From Cristatella mucedo (Eukaryota; Bryozoa; Phylactolaemata; Cristatellidae): 64,000 nucleotides of DNA. Below the pieces are notes generated by a model. It saw only the letters and a list, made by a program, of their open reading frames with translations. It did no database searches and had not been told where the DNA came from. The stretch covers positions 461,001 through 525,000 of the forward strand of contig WPIO01000118.1 of NCBI GenBank assembly GCA_009760855.2, read 5' to 3'. The translations under genes and the position numbers were made by a program. Position 1 is the stretch's first letter, and each line of letters starts with the position of its first letter. Below, piece by piece: positions 12,502 to 26,841 of the stretch.

Positions 12502-15500
12502 TATAATATACACACACTAGGCAAGGCAGTTGCTTTCACGACCGAGGTCGTGGGTTCGATTCCTGCGGTGGGCGATTCTTTATCGCCACTGCAAGCGGTG
12601 GTGATAGCCGTAAAGGCTCTACTGTCGCAATATAAAAAGAGGCTGTTTAATCAGCTAGGATTTATTTATTACGGCTAATGATTTTCGCACTCACAGGATT
12701 TAGCTGAATTACCCGTCGACGGTCCCCAATAATCGCTGCATTGTTACTTTTTATGGCAAACCAAAGTCAGTAGGATAAAATGAGGTTTGCCATACTCTCT
12801 CTTAGGTGTTGCAAGGATTATGCTGCCCTTCACTCACACAAGTTTTTTTTATGAAATGCCCTCTTAATGAATTATGATGGGGTCGAAATTTAGGTATCCT
12901 CTTCGATAACAGCTTAAAGTTTAAAAGCTTGATCCTGGAGACCGCTTCCACAATTAGTCATGACGTTCGATCCCAGTCTAAGATTATGGACTGTCTACCA
13001 AGAGGCTTGCAAAAAATTGAACTAGCTCTCTGGTTTCGTCTCTGCTGGATTACTGCAATTCCGTTTCGGTTTGGCTAACCAGAAAAAGCCATCAAGCCTC
13101 TGAAGCTCTTGATGAATGCATCGGCCAGTCAACAAATTCCAGAGATGCAGCCATGTGCTATACCTCGCTGAAGGAGCTGCGATTACTTCCAGTCGATAAT
13201 CGGATACAGAGCAAAGTTCTTACACTGACCCATGCAACGATATCTATTCTCCTGCTGCCGACTGTGGCACATTATTTCCAGCCATCGTGAGCTGCTACTT
13301 CCATACACCTCACTTCCTCGACTGCCCTGCTGGCTCAGCTATACTTTCCATTTTCTCTTTGTTTAGTGCGATTGGGCCTGTTGTATCATATATATAATTC
13401 TTGTGCTATTTGCTTTTTAATGTACTACGTGTTTCTGTTCCAGATAACCCAGCTGGTTGAGTACTTCCTCTCGCCTGTATGCAGTATCAATGAAGCATCG
13501 ACATTTGCTGCTGAGGCCACACTTCTGCAAGTACCTATCATGACGTCTGGCCTTCAGGTAACACTTTTTTGGAAAACTTACCGAGTTCTAGTGTATATGT
13601 ACCTATTGAGTGAAACTTCCCATATTTTAGGAGGAACGATTGAAAAATGCATTGGTACACTTTCTGCAAGTAACGAAGATCAGGGAAACCATTTTTTTCT
13701 GCTATGCTGAGCACAACTGGGTCATGTTGCACTGATAGTGTGCACTACTGGGTCGCGTTGAACAGATCCTGAGCATTACTAGGGCACTTTGCATAGATCT
13801 TGAGCAGTACTGGATCAGCTTGCACACTGATCAAAACTCACGTTTCACAGATTCTTAGCACTGCTAGGGCACTTTGCACAGATCCTGAGTGCTACTCAGT
13901 TTTAGTTTCCCGGTAGCCACAATAGATGCTTAATATAGGTGTGCTTAGAGGTATGTCGCATCGCGTGCTTTGAGTTTGCCGAGCATGAGGAAAATACAAG
14001 AGCCGCACTAGAGCTAGCTGAATATATACAGGTATAGCCATATTTTAACCTCGTTTTCTTGCAGATACCCAGGAGAATGGTAGCAAGTTTCATTGAAAGA
14101 TGTGGTTGTAGACTGACGGCAAGGCAGCTTGCATTTGTATCACAGCTTAGCAGTGATCGGCCTACTTTCACGTCACAGCATGTTGGTATTCAGACATCCT
14201 CAGAGGTGCCCGGAGACTGGAGCCAATGGTCTGCTAAGCACAGTGCTGCCCGGGGTGTGTGGGAAGATCGTTTGCTTCAGTTCATCCACAGGTATGAGGC
14301 ACCGATTTGCAATCTTGTTTCTGAATCGTGATTGAATTTTTTTTGGAAGTTCGGGCGTTAGAAAAAGTCTGCTTTGGTATTGGGGGCATTGTAGGTTTAT
14401 CTTCCGACGATTGCAGGAAGAGGTACATTTGCCTTGTAATACTGCAATATTCTTTTGGGGTGTTTACGCTATAGCTATCTGGCTTGTGGTTTTTTTGTGT
14501 GTTAAGCACCACCGGTTTAACTGTGCTGATGCTGCTCATTTTTTCGTCAAGAACTTTAAGAAAACTCAATTTCAGAGCAGATTTCAATCCCCATGGTGAC
14601 TTGGTAAAATGTACTCAATTCTGTTATAGATAATATTTGAGACTGGTGACTCGGCTAGGTAAAAGGAAGAGCAGGTTGGGCCACTTTCATACTAGTGCTA
14701 CAACGATCTCGGCTGCCCACCATTTGTGTAGCGGATTCAAAATAAATGAGATATTTCCGAACTTAGTTTCTTGAACAATTTAATTCGTTGATGTAATACA
14801 ATCATTGTGTTTTTAACCATTTGCTGAAAGGCAGGCCTGAATTAACTGCCATGGTCAATGACTTGCAACTCGGTAGATGTGACCCAACTACTAGGCCTTT
14901 GGAATTTACAAGGAGCCTTGTGATTCCCACTCGAATTTTAATTAGGAATGCAACTGTAGTCCTTGACTCGCCAGCTGGGTACCAACTTCAACATTGGATT
15001 TGCTTTAACTTCTTGGAAGTCGGGTGAGGGAAGCCATTGCAGAGGCTTGGCTGTAGCTGCTTGTTGACAGACGCAACATTCTTCGTTCTGTTGATAAGCT
15101 GCAGAAAAATGCCTATGGCTGCCATTTGAATCGCAAGATTAGTTGACGACACTTGTTGCTTTTTCAGAAGTTTACCGGTCAAGGTCTGTCCTATAGCCAG
15201 TCTGATTTATGGCTACAAGGAGTTCGATAGCACATGTTCCATTTAGGCCAGCTGATTATTAACGTCATCTCAAAGTGGTCGTAGGCAGGGCTTTCACCTG
15301 CTTGCTGCTGTTCTCTTAAAATTCTTTACCTGAGCACATGGTGTGACAGAATTTGCCGCCCATCATAGCTAGCTTTTGGATGCAACTTTGGGGGATATCA
15401 TAATGGATGTATGATGTGACCACGGAAGGCTACATTTTCTGTTCAGCACGCATTCTAATACAAAGACTAACCAAAAGGATCAAAATGAGAAACCATATAA

Positions 15501-18500
15501 ATATGTGTGTACTTGACAGATAAAATTGCCTGCTGTAGATAGTAGTTTTACTTTTTTGCCACCATGTTAATTTTTATCCTGACGATGTTTGCGAATGGAA
15601 TTTAAGTCATGTGAGATGCTGTGTGCCACACTTTAGACTAACTTGAGCACGTGGCTCAAGGGGGCTGCCTAAGGAAGGGCAAGTCGAAACTGTTTGTTTT
15701 CTGTGGCCTACATAAACTCTTTCATTCTTCGACCGTTGATAGATTTAGCAGTGCATGTTTCAATTTCGGGACAAGGACGAAGATGCTAGCCAGACGACTA
15801 ATACATATATAGTGCTCACAAGTGCTGCCTACTGCACATTGCAATTAATGACAGAGGGCATCGCAAATAGATCCTTTTAACAGCATATCTGCTTGTATTA
15901 AAGCGAACTGAAAGAGTCGTGATTTCAGCACACGTTTAGTTCGTATGAACAGAAGATATCCCTTAGGAAGTAGAAGACCAGAGGCTACTGAGAGACTGTG
16001 TGTCCTGTCTGTCTAGTTCGTCCTGTCAGTTCTGTCTGTCTGTCCAGTCTATCTGCCCTGCCTGCCGTGTCTGTCCTATCTGTCCTGTCTGTCCGTCTGT
16101 CTGTCTGTGTTCTTCCTCCCTCCCTCCCAGCTGCTCAGGCTTTGAATTGGCTATAGAAAACTCTTCTGCTTAGTGCCCACTTAGTCTTTATGGCTTTATC
16201 GAGTTACAGATGGTGATACATTATATTGCATTACTTGCAGCATTCTGATAATAACTGTTGCTTCTGTTCATTTGCAGCATGAGCAATCCACTGTCCTTAC
16301 TGTTTTTTATTACTGCATCACTATTGTCGACATTCGATGACCATGTGCTGCTATGGTACCCACTGCAATCTGCCTATCCATCATGGAACGCTGGTGGCTG
16401 TTATATTCCAGTGCTGCCCACCGAGCGACTGCTCCGTTGGATCGCATATCCCAGCTGGCAATGAAGGCAACGCGAGATGTCGTTAACATACAGAACTGTG
16501 CACGCCAAAAGCTGACAGACTACCTGAAAACGACGATAGCTACAGCAGCACACACGGAGAAGTCACTCAGGGATCTTGTGCAGCGCATTACACACGAGCG
16601 GTACGTGGGCCCTGCCAGTTTGGTAATCAATGACCTTCACTGCCATCGTGCTCCGACTTTCTCAAATATGGCAGTCATCTGCTTGGTTTTGGTGTAGCAT
16701 GTCACTGATGTGTCCAGCCTTAAAAGGTATAGTGCGAATTTATCGTTGCTCCCCCCACTGGATTTCCGATTGATCTTTGCCCATTGATACTAACAATAAT
16801 AATAATAATAGATCATTTGTATATGACCAGAAGAGAACTAAATCTCTGTCTAGGCATCCTGAAACTCGCTTCAAGATAATCAATAACCAAATGTTAACGG
16901 CGTGACACCTGCAGTACTTTGCAAAGACACATGTGCGTGAAGAAAAAAATGTATTAAGCTTAGACGAGTCTGCTAAAGCACGCAAGAAGACACTCAGCAG
17001 GGCCACCGGCCTATACGACTTCTGGATAGTGACATGCACTGAATCAAGCGCAGGTGAGTCTGCAGAGCTCACACGAAAAAAGGCTAGGTCGCCGTAGTGA
17101 GGGCAAAGCTGGCTGGAACGGATGTGTCACTGGGCTATTGACTTCTGACTCTAACCATTTAGCTCCACCTCGTACTAACCTCAAAACCTTTGGAGACTGT
17201 GCCCTTTAGTTCATAGGTCCAAAACCTGAAGCTCACTTCAAACTGATGTCACGTCATCCCCGGGCATGATGACATTTAAGAAAAGCTTAAAACACACCTG
17301 TTTTATACAGCATTTAATGGGTCTCTGGTGGCTATGCTTGATGAGATTGCGAATGTGACCACTAATCATTCGGCCATGCTTTCTTTGCAGCATCTTTAAA
17401 GAGCCCAGAAAGAGATTAAGTTATCCGAATGCTCTATTCAGATGTATTATTATTATTATTATTATGCCGTTGAGGATAGACTAAGCTAGCTACTGAGTTT
17501 TGCACCAGCTACAAATGATAATAAACAGCCGGCAGGAGTCCTGAATAAAAGGAATTGTAGTACGATCGATGGTGCGATTTCATAAAAGGTAGCTGCAGGC
17601 TTCTAGCATAGGAGGACCCACCACGATTGCCAAACGGCCCTCGTGTTATGAGCCTCTTGCGTGTGGATCCTCGCCACAGTCGTCGCCAGTGGCGGCCGTT
17701 TGATTTGCACTGCGTCGCACCCACTCGGCGCTGCCTGATGCTGGCACGACGATGCAGACCGGCGTGCATGCATTGTCTCGATCGTGCTGTGATCTTTGCT
17801 ATCGGCTGCACTTTACTTCTCTGTTGTATGCAGGGCCGTATGGCACGACGAGCGGTACGCGGCCAACGCCTGGCAGCTCGACCCGACCGAGGGCCCGGCG
17901 CGCATGCGAAAGCGCCTAATGCCGTGTCGGCTGCGCATCGAACCGCGACGGCTGCTGCCCGAGCGTCGCTGTGCCTCCAAGTCGTTGTCAGACGGCGGCA
18001 GTGCTGCCGGAGAGGGGGAAGTGCTCTCCTACTTGTTCGATGATGGCAGGCAGGCACCGGCAGTGACAGCGACGATGACTGCTTCCGGCCCTGCCTCTGC
18101 CGATGCTCAGCAAGCCTCGGGAAAGCCTTTGCAGAGGGGTGCCGGCAGTCATGCCGGAGGCTCGGCTGCCGCCGCCGCCGTGCTTGTCAGCCGCCTCGAT
18201 GCTGACGAGAAGATTGTCGACACTTTCCGGTGTGTGAGCGTGGCGCTGCACAGCAGCACTCACGGGGAGCTGCTCGTAGGCCAGAAGGCGCTATACTTTG
18301 CCGGCGACGATGACGTCAGCCACGGCTGTGGAGGCATCGATGTCATAGAATCGTCCGGGCAGGTGAGTCGCACGGGGAGGGGGTTTGAGGGCTGCCTCTT
18401 TGCGATGATTGTCGATGTGATGGATTATGGTTGCACTTGCAGTTCACAGTGCACTGGATTGGGAGAAGTGAATGTCATTGCTATTGTTGTCATCTAATCT

Positions 18501-21500
18501 GATATACAGTCGGGCTTGGGGAGTAAAACAGCTGCTGTCAAACCGGTGTCGATTTTGTTAGACATACAATTTGCATCATTCTTTTTGGCCAGCACTTGAT
18601 AAGTCAACTGCTTCAAGGAAGCCAATAGTTCTTCAACCGGCATCTGGCTGTCTACATAACCTACTTTGTGGCTATCTCTCTCTGGTCTGATTAGTTGACC
18701 CACACTCACCGGGCAACCCTTGTTGTCTTGGCCTAAAACCAATGTAGCATTTAGTTAATCTTAACAAGAAAGGTGAACATGGCCACCAAAACTACTGTCG
18801 ATGAAGTACTAGTGAATGGGGAACTGACCTCAATACTTTCACTATAGGGTATTAGTGACATAAGCCAAATGGGGCAGGGTGTAGCAGTCCCAAGGATGGT
18901 TGGTCGCTCGCGGTCGGGTCAAGCAGTCTCCAGAGAGGTTACATTCAGCCGGACACACAGTAGACGATCTTGGTAGGCTAGTTGCACAAATCGTGACAAT
19001 CAGTGGTGTGTGGGCCTGTTCTACCCGAACCGTGGCCTTTTTTATTGGGTATGCTGTTAATCTGACTTTCGAATCAAAGCTCCTTTTTTGAGATTTTGCT
19101 TCCCATCTTTGGAGTGCCATTAATGTTTGAACTGGACGGCTCCCCGGTTCATGTTTGGTAAGAAATTTACCTTGTTTGAAGAGGTTGGAATAGCAAAAAA
19201 AGCCAGTGAGGCGGTAGTTGTATAAATCGTTCCCTTTGGGTATAAATGTGGACAAAAGGTGGGTCTCGGAAAAGTTTGAACCCAGCCCTGAGATACTAGA
19301 GTCAAAATATTTTCTTTGAGGTCTCCCAGCAGGAATCTACTTATCTAATTGAAAGAAAGGTCAAACCCAGTCGACTTGCACTACCCGGCACTATTGGTTA
19401 TGTCAAATGTCAAAGCATTTGCAACTGCAATGCTATTTTTTAAGAAGTGTCTGCATTTATATTGCCTCGAGCAATTTAATGCCAGTTATGTCTTTCTTAG
19501 CAGGGTGAAATGGTTAATTAAGAAAACTATCTGCATCTATGCTGCCAGTGGTAAACTCCTGTTTGTCGAGATTGCAGATTGGCAAGACTGGTTCATAAAT
19601 ACTGAGTTCCTCCGAAGTAACCGCGTTCGTTTCTCTGTAAGCACATCCAGCTCCTCTGGATGCAGTGGGGCTTTTTTATTGTCTAGATAGTCGAGAACAA
19701 TATTATCATGATCCTATGCAAGCTCATTTAGGTGCTAAACCATCTTTCTGGCTGTGCCTAAAATGCCTTAGTCTATTACTATATAAATATAATTCATTTA
19801 TATAGCACCCTGAGAGAACTTAATCTCTATTCAGGCGTTTCACATATGCCTCGGGGCTCGAGCCCACGACCTCAGTCAGACCTTAGGGCGAGCACCTTAA
19901 CCGCTAGACCAAACCAGCTCGGCAAGATAGCTGCACCCTTGGGCTTATCTTGAGGTTTTCTTGTCAAACATGCCAAGTTAGGATTGCACGATACGAATAA
20001 CCCTACCAACTCTTATTTCTGTATGTGTCTCAAACCTTGCTGAAGCTGGTGCAATTTTTACATTCGTTACTAATTGACATTGTGACATTGCCTAGCCACA
20101 GTTAAGGGCTGAGTCAGAATAGCCAAAAGTCAAGACGAAGCTGCTACAATCAGCTGCCGAGTGAGTAAGCTCCAAATATTGATCTATCTTCGATCGATAG
20201 TTTCTGGTTTCTGACAAGGGCTCCATGGCCATAATAGAGTGAACAAACATAGGTTGATTTAATACCTGAGAGCTACCTATGAAGATCGCCCTTTGCATGC
20301 GTAGCTACTTAAGCTTGCTATGGATAATCAGATTTATACATTGTTTGGTTGACAGACCGAAAAGTAAAGTTCAGCTGATTTAGCGGTCTTATTTATCAAG
20401 GGGTGTTAAAGCCTTAGCAGCAATTGTATAGGCTAAAAAGGCTAGCTAGCTGCCGGTCTCGAACTCATGACCTGGATCGTGAAGCCCATGCTGCCTACCC
20501 ATATGCCACACAGGGGGGGGGGTGGTTTTTAGAAGCCTTATTTTAGGAAGCTTATTCCTAGGCCTGCTGGCTCTGCATACAGCTCTTAGTTTAGAAGAAC
20601 GTCGACTAGGATGTCAATACCACAGCAAGGAGTTAGTTGTTTAAGAATATCATACTTCATCTGCTTAAGGTAGACGTGAAACATACTGTGTACTATTTCG
20701 TAAGTCATTTGGCAGCTCAGTCTGTGGACAGCCATTTGCTATCATTAGCAGTTTATGATGCTTGATCGCTTTGCCGAGACTCTATCAAATGCGATATAGG
20801 AAGTAGAGAGGTTGTGCTTAACCAAAGGCATAGGTCGTTCTGGCAGTGTCGATTTTAGTTTTGAAATGATCCTATCCCAAAGCTATCCCAAGTAAAAGCA
20901 GTTGCAGGCTTTTGAGTTTTGGGAAGTATGCTATGCCCGGAGAAACCTACAGTTAGTGCTAATTAATTTATCGATGCACCCCTCCTAATACTCCAATCCT
21001 TTGCAGTGAATCTTGAATGGTAGAGTTCTTTTCTGATAGGTATCCATAGGTAGCCGAAAGATACATGATGCTTTGTCGTTTGGCAGATGTGTTTGCATTT
21101 CACAAACTTACTATTTATGTTGGGCATTCTTTTACTTCGAGCCCGGGCTCCTTACCCGACTGTTTGTTCTTCCTGATTGACCTGTCTGAGTTCTGTGTCA
21201 TTAATTGCTCTCCAATCGAATGATTCCACTTGCTGTCTTTTTTTATGTCACGTATGTGTAGCTCATCTTTAATAATAATAACAATAGTAGTCACCATCAT
21301 CATAATAATGGTACATTGATATCGTGCCTTCAGAAAACTCAATCTCTTTCTAGGCACTTGACATTTGCTGCAAAGGAAGCACGATCGGATGGTTAGTGGT
21401 AGCATGCTCGATAAACAAACAGAATAACATGGTTAGGGGTGACATGCACAGGGTCAGCATGCAAGTGTGGTTAGTGGCAGCATAGAACAGTGTCAGCACG

Positions 21501-24500
21501 CATAAGCAAATAAAAGACGAATCACAGGGACTCACTAAATGCTGTGATAAATAGGTGCATTTTTAGTTTTTTTAATGTGGACAGGTTAGATGTTGTGAAG
21601 AAGGTGGGGTAGCGAGTTTCAGGCTTTGGGATCATACGAACTTTAAGGCACAGTCTCTAAAGGATTTGAGATTTGTACAAGGTATAGGTAAATGATTAGA
21701 TTCCGAAAAGTGGGTGGTACGATGCTTAGGGTAGATCTGATAAGTATGCTGGAGCCAAAGAATGAAGGGACGTAGAAGTGGGTGAAAAAACCTTGAAGTC
21801 GATGGATTGCTTGACTGGAAGCCAGTGCAGGTCGGCAAGAAGTGGTGAGATGTCGAAACTGGAACGCTCACTACAGACAAGCCTAGCTGCAGAGTTTTGC
21901 ACCAGCTGTAAGTGCCTGATTGCACATGCCGGTATACCAGCAAGCAGTAACGTAATTTAATGTATATTCGTCTGCAACTCCACAAAGCGACAAAGACTAT
22001 GTGGGTGTAATGCAGGAGAGTTTTGTATAGTGCACTCACAGCCTAAGTGGCTTCCTGTATGCATTCAGTAGCCAACAGACTTCATCTCATGCAACAAAAA
22101 GAAAGTGGGAAACATAGCAGAGTCAAGAGAGCAGCTGAGGTAGTGAGTATAGAAGTAAGTATAGAAGTAGGTGCTCAGGACCGCTGGAAAGGATGAGCCA
22201 TAGTCGGCAGCAGGATAGTAGTTGTCGTTGCATAAGAAGTGAGTTACGAAAGTCAAGACGGGGTGTCACAAATGCATGGACCAATTTAGATGTGCTATCC
22301 CTGTCTGAACAAGCCCGTATTTTAGCAATTTTATGTAGCTGAAAGTGGGTGGACATGACTGAGGAGCAGATGTGGTCGCCCAAAGAAAGATCACTTGGGA
22401 GCATGGCCTTACCTGGTGTGCCGTGATGACTCAGTAGGTAAGGCGTTGCTTTTCTCGTTCTGGGTCCCGAGGTCGTGGTTTCGAATCCCGTTGTTTGCGA
22501 TCCTTTATCGCAGCTTCAAGCATTTTGCCCATAACTAGCAAGTTGGTTTTATCATCATTCATTTTTTCAGCACCATCTTCTTTCTGTGCTCGAAGCTTTG
22601 TTCGAAAAAGTCGCTGATATTACCTTATTGCTGGGGGTGTGTCTCGTCACTGTATTGCACATCAAATAAATAATAATAATAATAATAGTAATGTACTTGA
22701 TAAAGCGCCCTCAGAGAACTTAATCTCTTTCTAGGCGCTTTACATTTGCTGCAAAGGGAAATGCAATTGAATGGTAAGTAAAATCATGCTTGAAAAACAA
22801 ACAAAATGAATAAGATGGTTAGGGGTGACATGCACAGGCTCAGCATGCAAATGTGGTTAGTGGCAGCATGCGCAGTGTCAGCACGCATAAGCATGTGAAG
22901 GACGAATCGCAGGGACCTACTAAATGCTGTCCTAAATAGGTGTGTTTTTAAGTTCCTTTTAAATGTGGTCAGGTCAGGGGATGTTCTGACGCAGGTCGGG
23001 AGGGAGTTCCAGGCTTTGGGAGCATACGAACTAAATTCACGGTCTCCAAAGGATTTGAGGTATGTACGAGGTATTTCTAGACTGTTGGATTCCGAAAAGC
23101 GAGTGGTACGATGCTTGGCCTGATGGGGGAGTATGTCGGAGAGATAGGCTGGAGCCATAGAATGAAGGGACCTAAAAGTGAGCGACAAAACCTTGAAGTC
23201 AATCCTTTGCTTGACTGGTAGCCAATGCAGGTCGGCGAGAAGTGGAAGTAATGTGGCAACTGCGACGCTCACGACAGACAAGCCTAGCTGCAGAGTTTTG
23301 CACCAACTGCAATCTCCTGATCGCACATGCTGGTAGGCCAGTAAGCAGTGAGTTGCAGAAGTCGAGACGAGATGTCACGAATGCATGGACCAACTTAGAC
23401 GTGGTATCCTTATCTAAACAAGCTCTAATTTTAGCAATGTTATGAAGCTGAAAATAGGCAGATTTGACCGTGGAGCTGATATGGTCGTCTTAACGAGAGG
23501 TCGCTTTGGAATATGACACCTAGATTTCGAGCTGATTCAACAGGAGAAGTGCTGGCAGAGCCAATTTTGAGCGTCAGCCTTCCCAATTTCTGAATCACAC
23601 TAGGTTTGCCCATTACTAGTAAGTTTGTTTTGTCATCGTTTAGTTTTAGAAAATTTGCTGCCAACCATGTGCGGATGTCATCAATGCATGCAGCAAGTGA
23701 GTTTAGAGAATTTGAGGTGCTCGAAGGCTGGGAGGGATCAAAGCAAAGGTACAACTGAGTGTCATCCGCACAGAAGTGAAAACCTAGATTGTGCTTGGCA
23801 ATCACATCAGCAAGAGGCAGAGTATAAACCGTGAAAAGAACCGGACCTAGCATGGAGCCCTGAGGTACTCCATATTTCAGAGGTACTTCAGATGATCTTT
23901 GTCCACTCACGTCAATACTCTGGAGTCTCCCACTGAGATAGGATGTGAACCACTGCAGAGCAGTGCCAGTGATGCCCAGGCGAGATGAGAGGCGCTCTAG
24001 AAGAACTTTGTGATCGATGGTGTCAAAAGCTGCCGAAAGATCGAGCAAACAAGCAGAGACACTCTACCCATGTCTGCATTCCTAAGTAGGTCGTTGTATA
24101 CCCTAAGCATTGCTGACTGTGGAGTGATTAGCTCCAAAGCCAGACTGGAACTTACTAGCAAGGTGTGAGGTTTCGATATATGAGTTCAGCTGGTCATCCA
24201 CGACCCGTTCCAGTGTCTTGGATTGGTAGAAGGGAGACTGGGCGGTAGTTGCTCAAGTTCTCTTGGTCTAGTGTTGCTTTCTTGAGAAGAGGCCTGACTA
24301 CAGCTTTTTTGAAAGGTGCTGGGACATGACCTGAGGCTAATGACATATTAATAATGTTAGTTATGCATGGCAGCAGCAGATCAATGCAACGTAGGAGCAG
24401 GGCAGTGGGAATAGAGTCCAGAGGACTTGTTGTCTTCTTTGATTGCGATACGATCTTTAGGACTAGATCACTAGTGACCTGCTTTAATGCAGACATTGAG

Positions 24501-26810
24501 GTGCTGCCAGGAACCGAGGAACAGGATTCTAGTGGGGAGGTTGTCATCGCAGGGATGGATTCCCTGATCTTGTCTATCTTCTGCACAAAGAATCGAGAGA
24601 AGCGATCGGCTAGATCATCACCAGAATCATCAGGTAAGGAGCTCGTCTGGGAACGGTTGAGGAGATGGTTTATTGTCGACATTAGCATTTTTGGATTGTG
24701 CATCTGTGATCCAACAATGTTTCTATAGAAGCTAGACTTGGCCTTTGCTAGGATCGATTGGTACGACTTACAGTAGTCTTTATATGCCTGTCGATGGATA
24801 GTTAGTCCGGATCTTTTGTATGTTTTTTAAGCTTTTATTTAGTAGACCTGGCTAGTTTAATGTCTGTGGTAAACCATAGGCTGTCTGGGTGGGGGCGCAA
24901 AGTGCGCTTTGTCAGAGGTGCAAACTCGTCGAGCGTGTCAGCTAGTGTCGTGTTGTAGTACTATCTACCAATGATGACAGATCGGTGGGAGGAGCAGAGG
25001 CGAAGCAGATATTCTCGCACGGACAGCATCGATGTCAAGGGTCTTGAGGTTTTGCGATTCACAGGTTATTTTAGAGGAGGATGTGGGCACACACTGTAGA
25101 TTGAATGAGATCTGCATGTGGTCAGATAAGCAGGATTTGGTAAAAATTGGTGATGACAAAGTGCAGTTGTATGAGAAAATCTGGTCGAGTGTGTGACCCT
25201 TGATGTGGGTAGAGTCATGCACATGAGCCACAAGAGACAATGAGTCAGTCAATGCACGAAATTCGGTGCTGAAAGCGTTAGATAAATTATCAAAGTGAAC
25301 ATTGAAATCACCCATAACGAGGAAGGATCGATTTCTTGCACACAGAGTCGAAATGAGATCGGAGAAATCTGAGATAAAGGAGGATTTGGTACCTGGTCGG
25401 CGATAGACTACTGCCACTATCGGTAGCTTGTTTTCGGGTGAGACCAAGACAATTGATTCAAAAGATTGCTTCGAGTGTACTGCAAATGGCTTGAAGTTGA
25501 ATTTCGAGCGCACGATAATAGCAACTCCACCTCCAGTTTTGATTGATCTAGGGGTGTGAAAGAACGAGAAACCAGATGGAGTTGCATCTTTAATTGTCGG
25601 ACAGTCTATCGATTTCAGCCAGGTTTCAGTTAGGGCGAGCAGGTCGATACCATTTTCAGAAATGAGGTTGCTTATTACCAGAGGTTTATTGCACATTGAT
25701 CTAGGATTCCAAAGGCAAGCGTTAAGTCTGGCCGATGGAGTTATAACAGGCCTGATGACCACTAAGTTAGAGAGATTTACAGTGATGCATGTGGGGGAGC
25801 GTGCTGAGCGGTTCGAGACAATGCTAGGAATACCAAACGAGCGCGTACTCAGCTCGCAGTTCCCGCCCAACGAGCGGCGTCAGAGCTGGCGGTTCCGGCC
25901 ACCGAGGCGGCTATGGGGTGCTTTTCTTTTGTTAATGCATAGTTCATGAATTTTAGCAACAACAATAATATCTAGGAATGCATTTGATCTACGATGACGA
26001 AGGGATAGCAGCTGCTGACGATCATAACTAAGCAAGTTACTAGCCGCCGGCGTAGCTAAGGCAGCCGCCGGCGTGGGAGACCCAGCAGCCCGAAGTGATA
26101 AGCGTTTAATAATAATAATAATCATATTGCACTTGATAAAGCGCCCTCAGAGAACTTAATCTCTTTCTAGGCGCTTTACATTTGCTGCAAAGTGATACGC
26201 AATAGAATAGTAAGTAAAATCATGCTTGAAAAACAAACAAAATGAATAACATGGTTAGGGGTTACATGCACTGGGTCAGCATGCAAATGTGGTTAGTGGC
26301 AGCATGAACAGTGTCAGCACGCATAAGCACATCGAGGACGAATCACAAGGACCCACTAGATGTCCATATCCACGTAATTTCTTACGCGCTACGGTCAAAT
26401 AGCAATCACAATAACTTTAAACAGGTCTTAGCTGTATCGTTTCCGTATACGATGTTCGCAAGAACTTCGGTTTTCGGAAGAATTCTGCAACGAACACGAA
26501 CGCAAGTTAGAGGGCTCTATGTCAGGAGGCGAGAGGTGCTCAGGTAAGACCGTTTTTGCACATGGTGCTGCACAGCTGAATCATGGCTCCGAAAATGCTT
26601 AGGCCAACTAATGGTCAGCTACTGCAACCATGACTTGACTCCAATGGTTCAACTGTCCTACTGCTGCTTTTCATGCTCTTGACCAGTGGAGTGCATGCAC
26701 TGCAAATTGCTTGCATTTCTTTCCGAATTCGTCTGTCGGGTTTCTGTCAAATCACGGAATACTTGTTTCTCTCGGTGTGTGACTTTGAATACTTGTTTCT
26801 GTCGATGCTA

Positions 26811-26841
<31 letters not shown>

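Larger units (their letters stand above)
14292..16411. other. Intron with little recognisable content
   Basis: Phase shows that 14,291 joins directly to 16,412. A 68-codon frame at 14,821-15,027 is not supported as an exon. A CTGTCTGTC-rich stretch lies at 16,000-16,115 and a LINE B tail at 16,140-16,232. I see nothing assignable in the rest. Confidence 0.6.
22667..26095 (-). mobile_element. LINE A, near full-length but broken
   Basis: This is the longest copy of a CR1/L2-like LINE. Read on the - strand from about 25,870 it has an APE endonuclease ([57 protein letters not shown]). A reverse transcriptase follows, starting near 24,500 ([29 protein letters not shown]). It continues with [26 protein letters not shown] and the catalytic box FCADDTQLY, then the C-terminal part and 3' UTR to the (AAT)n tail at 22,667. 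Frameshifts near 24,950-24,700, 24,200, 24,050 and 23,470 break it, so it is not active as it stands. It is antisense to the host gene. Confidence 0.9.

Noticed and set aside
12515-12600. tRNA genes
   Set aside because: A- and B-box-like sequences are present, but the copies share SINE bodies and tails and do not fold as complete tRNAs.
14821-15027. 68-codon + strand frame with an exon-like look
   Set aside because: The flanking LYST exons join each other in phase (14,291 to 16,412), and the frame has no matching domain.
17509-18057. 182-codon - strand frame over the PH exon
   Set aside because: It is the antisense shadow of the GC-rich PH-domain exon.
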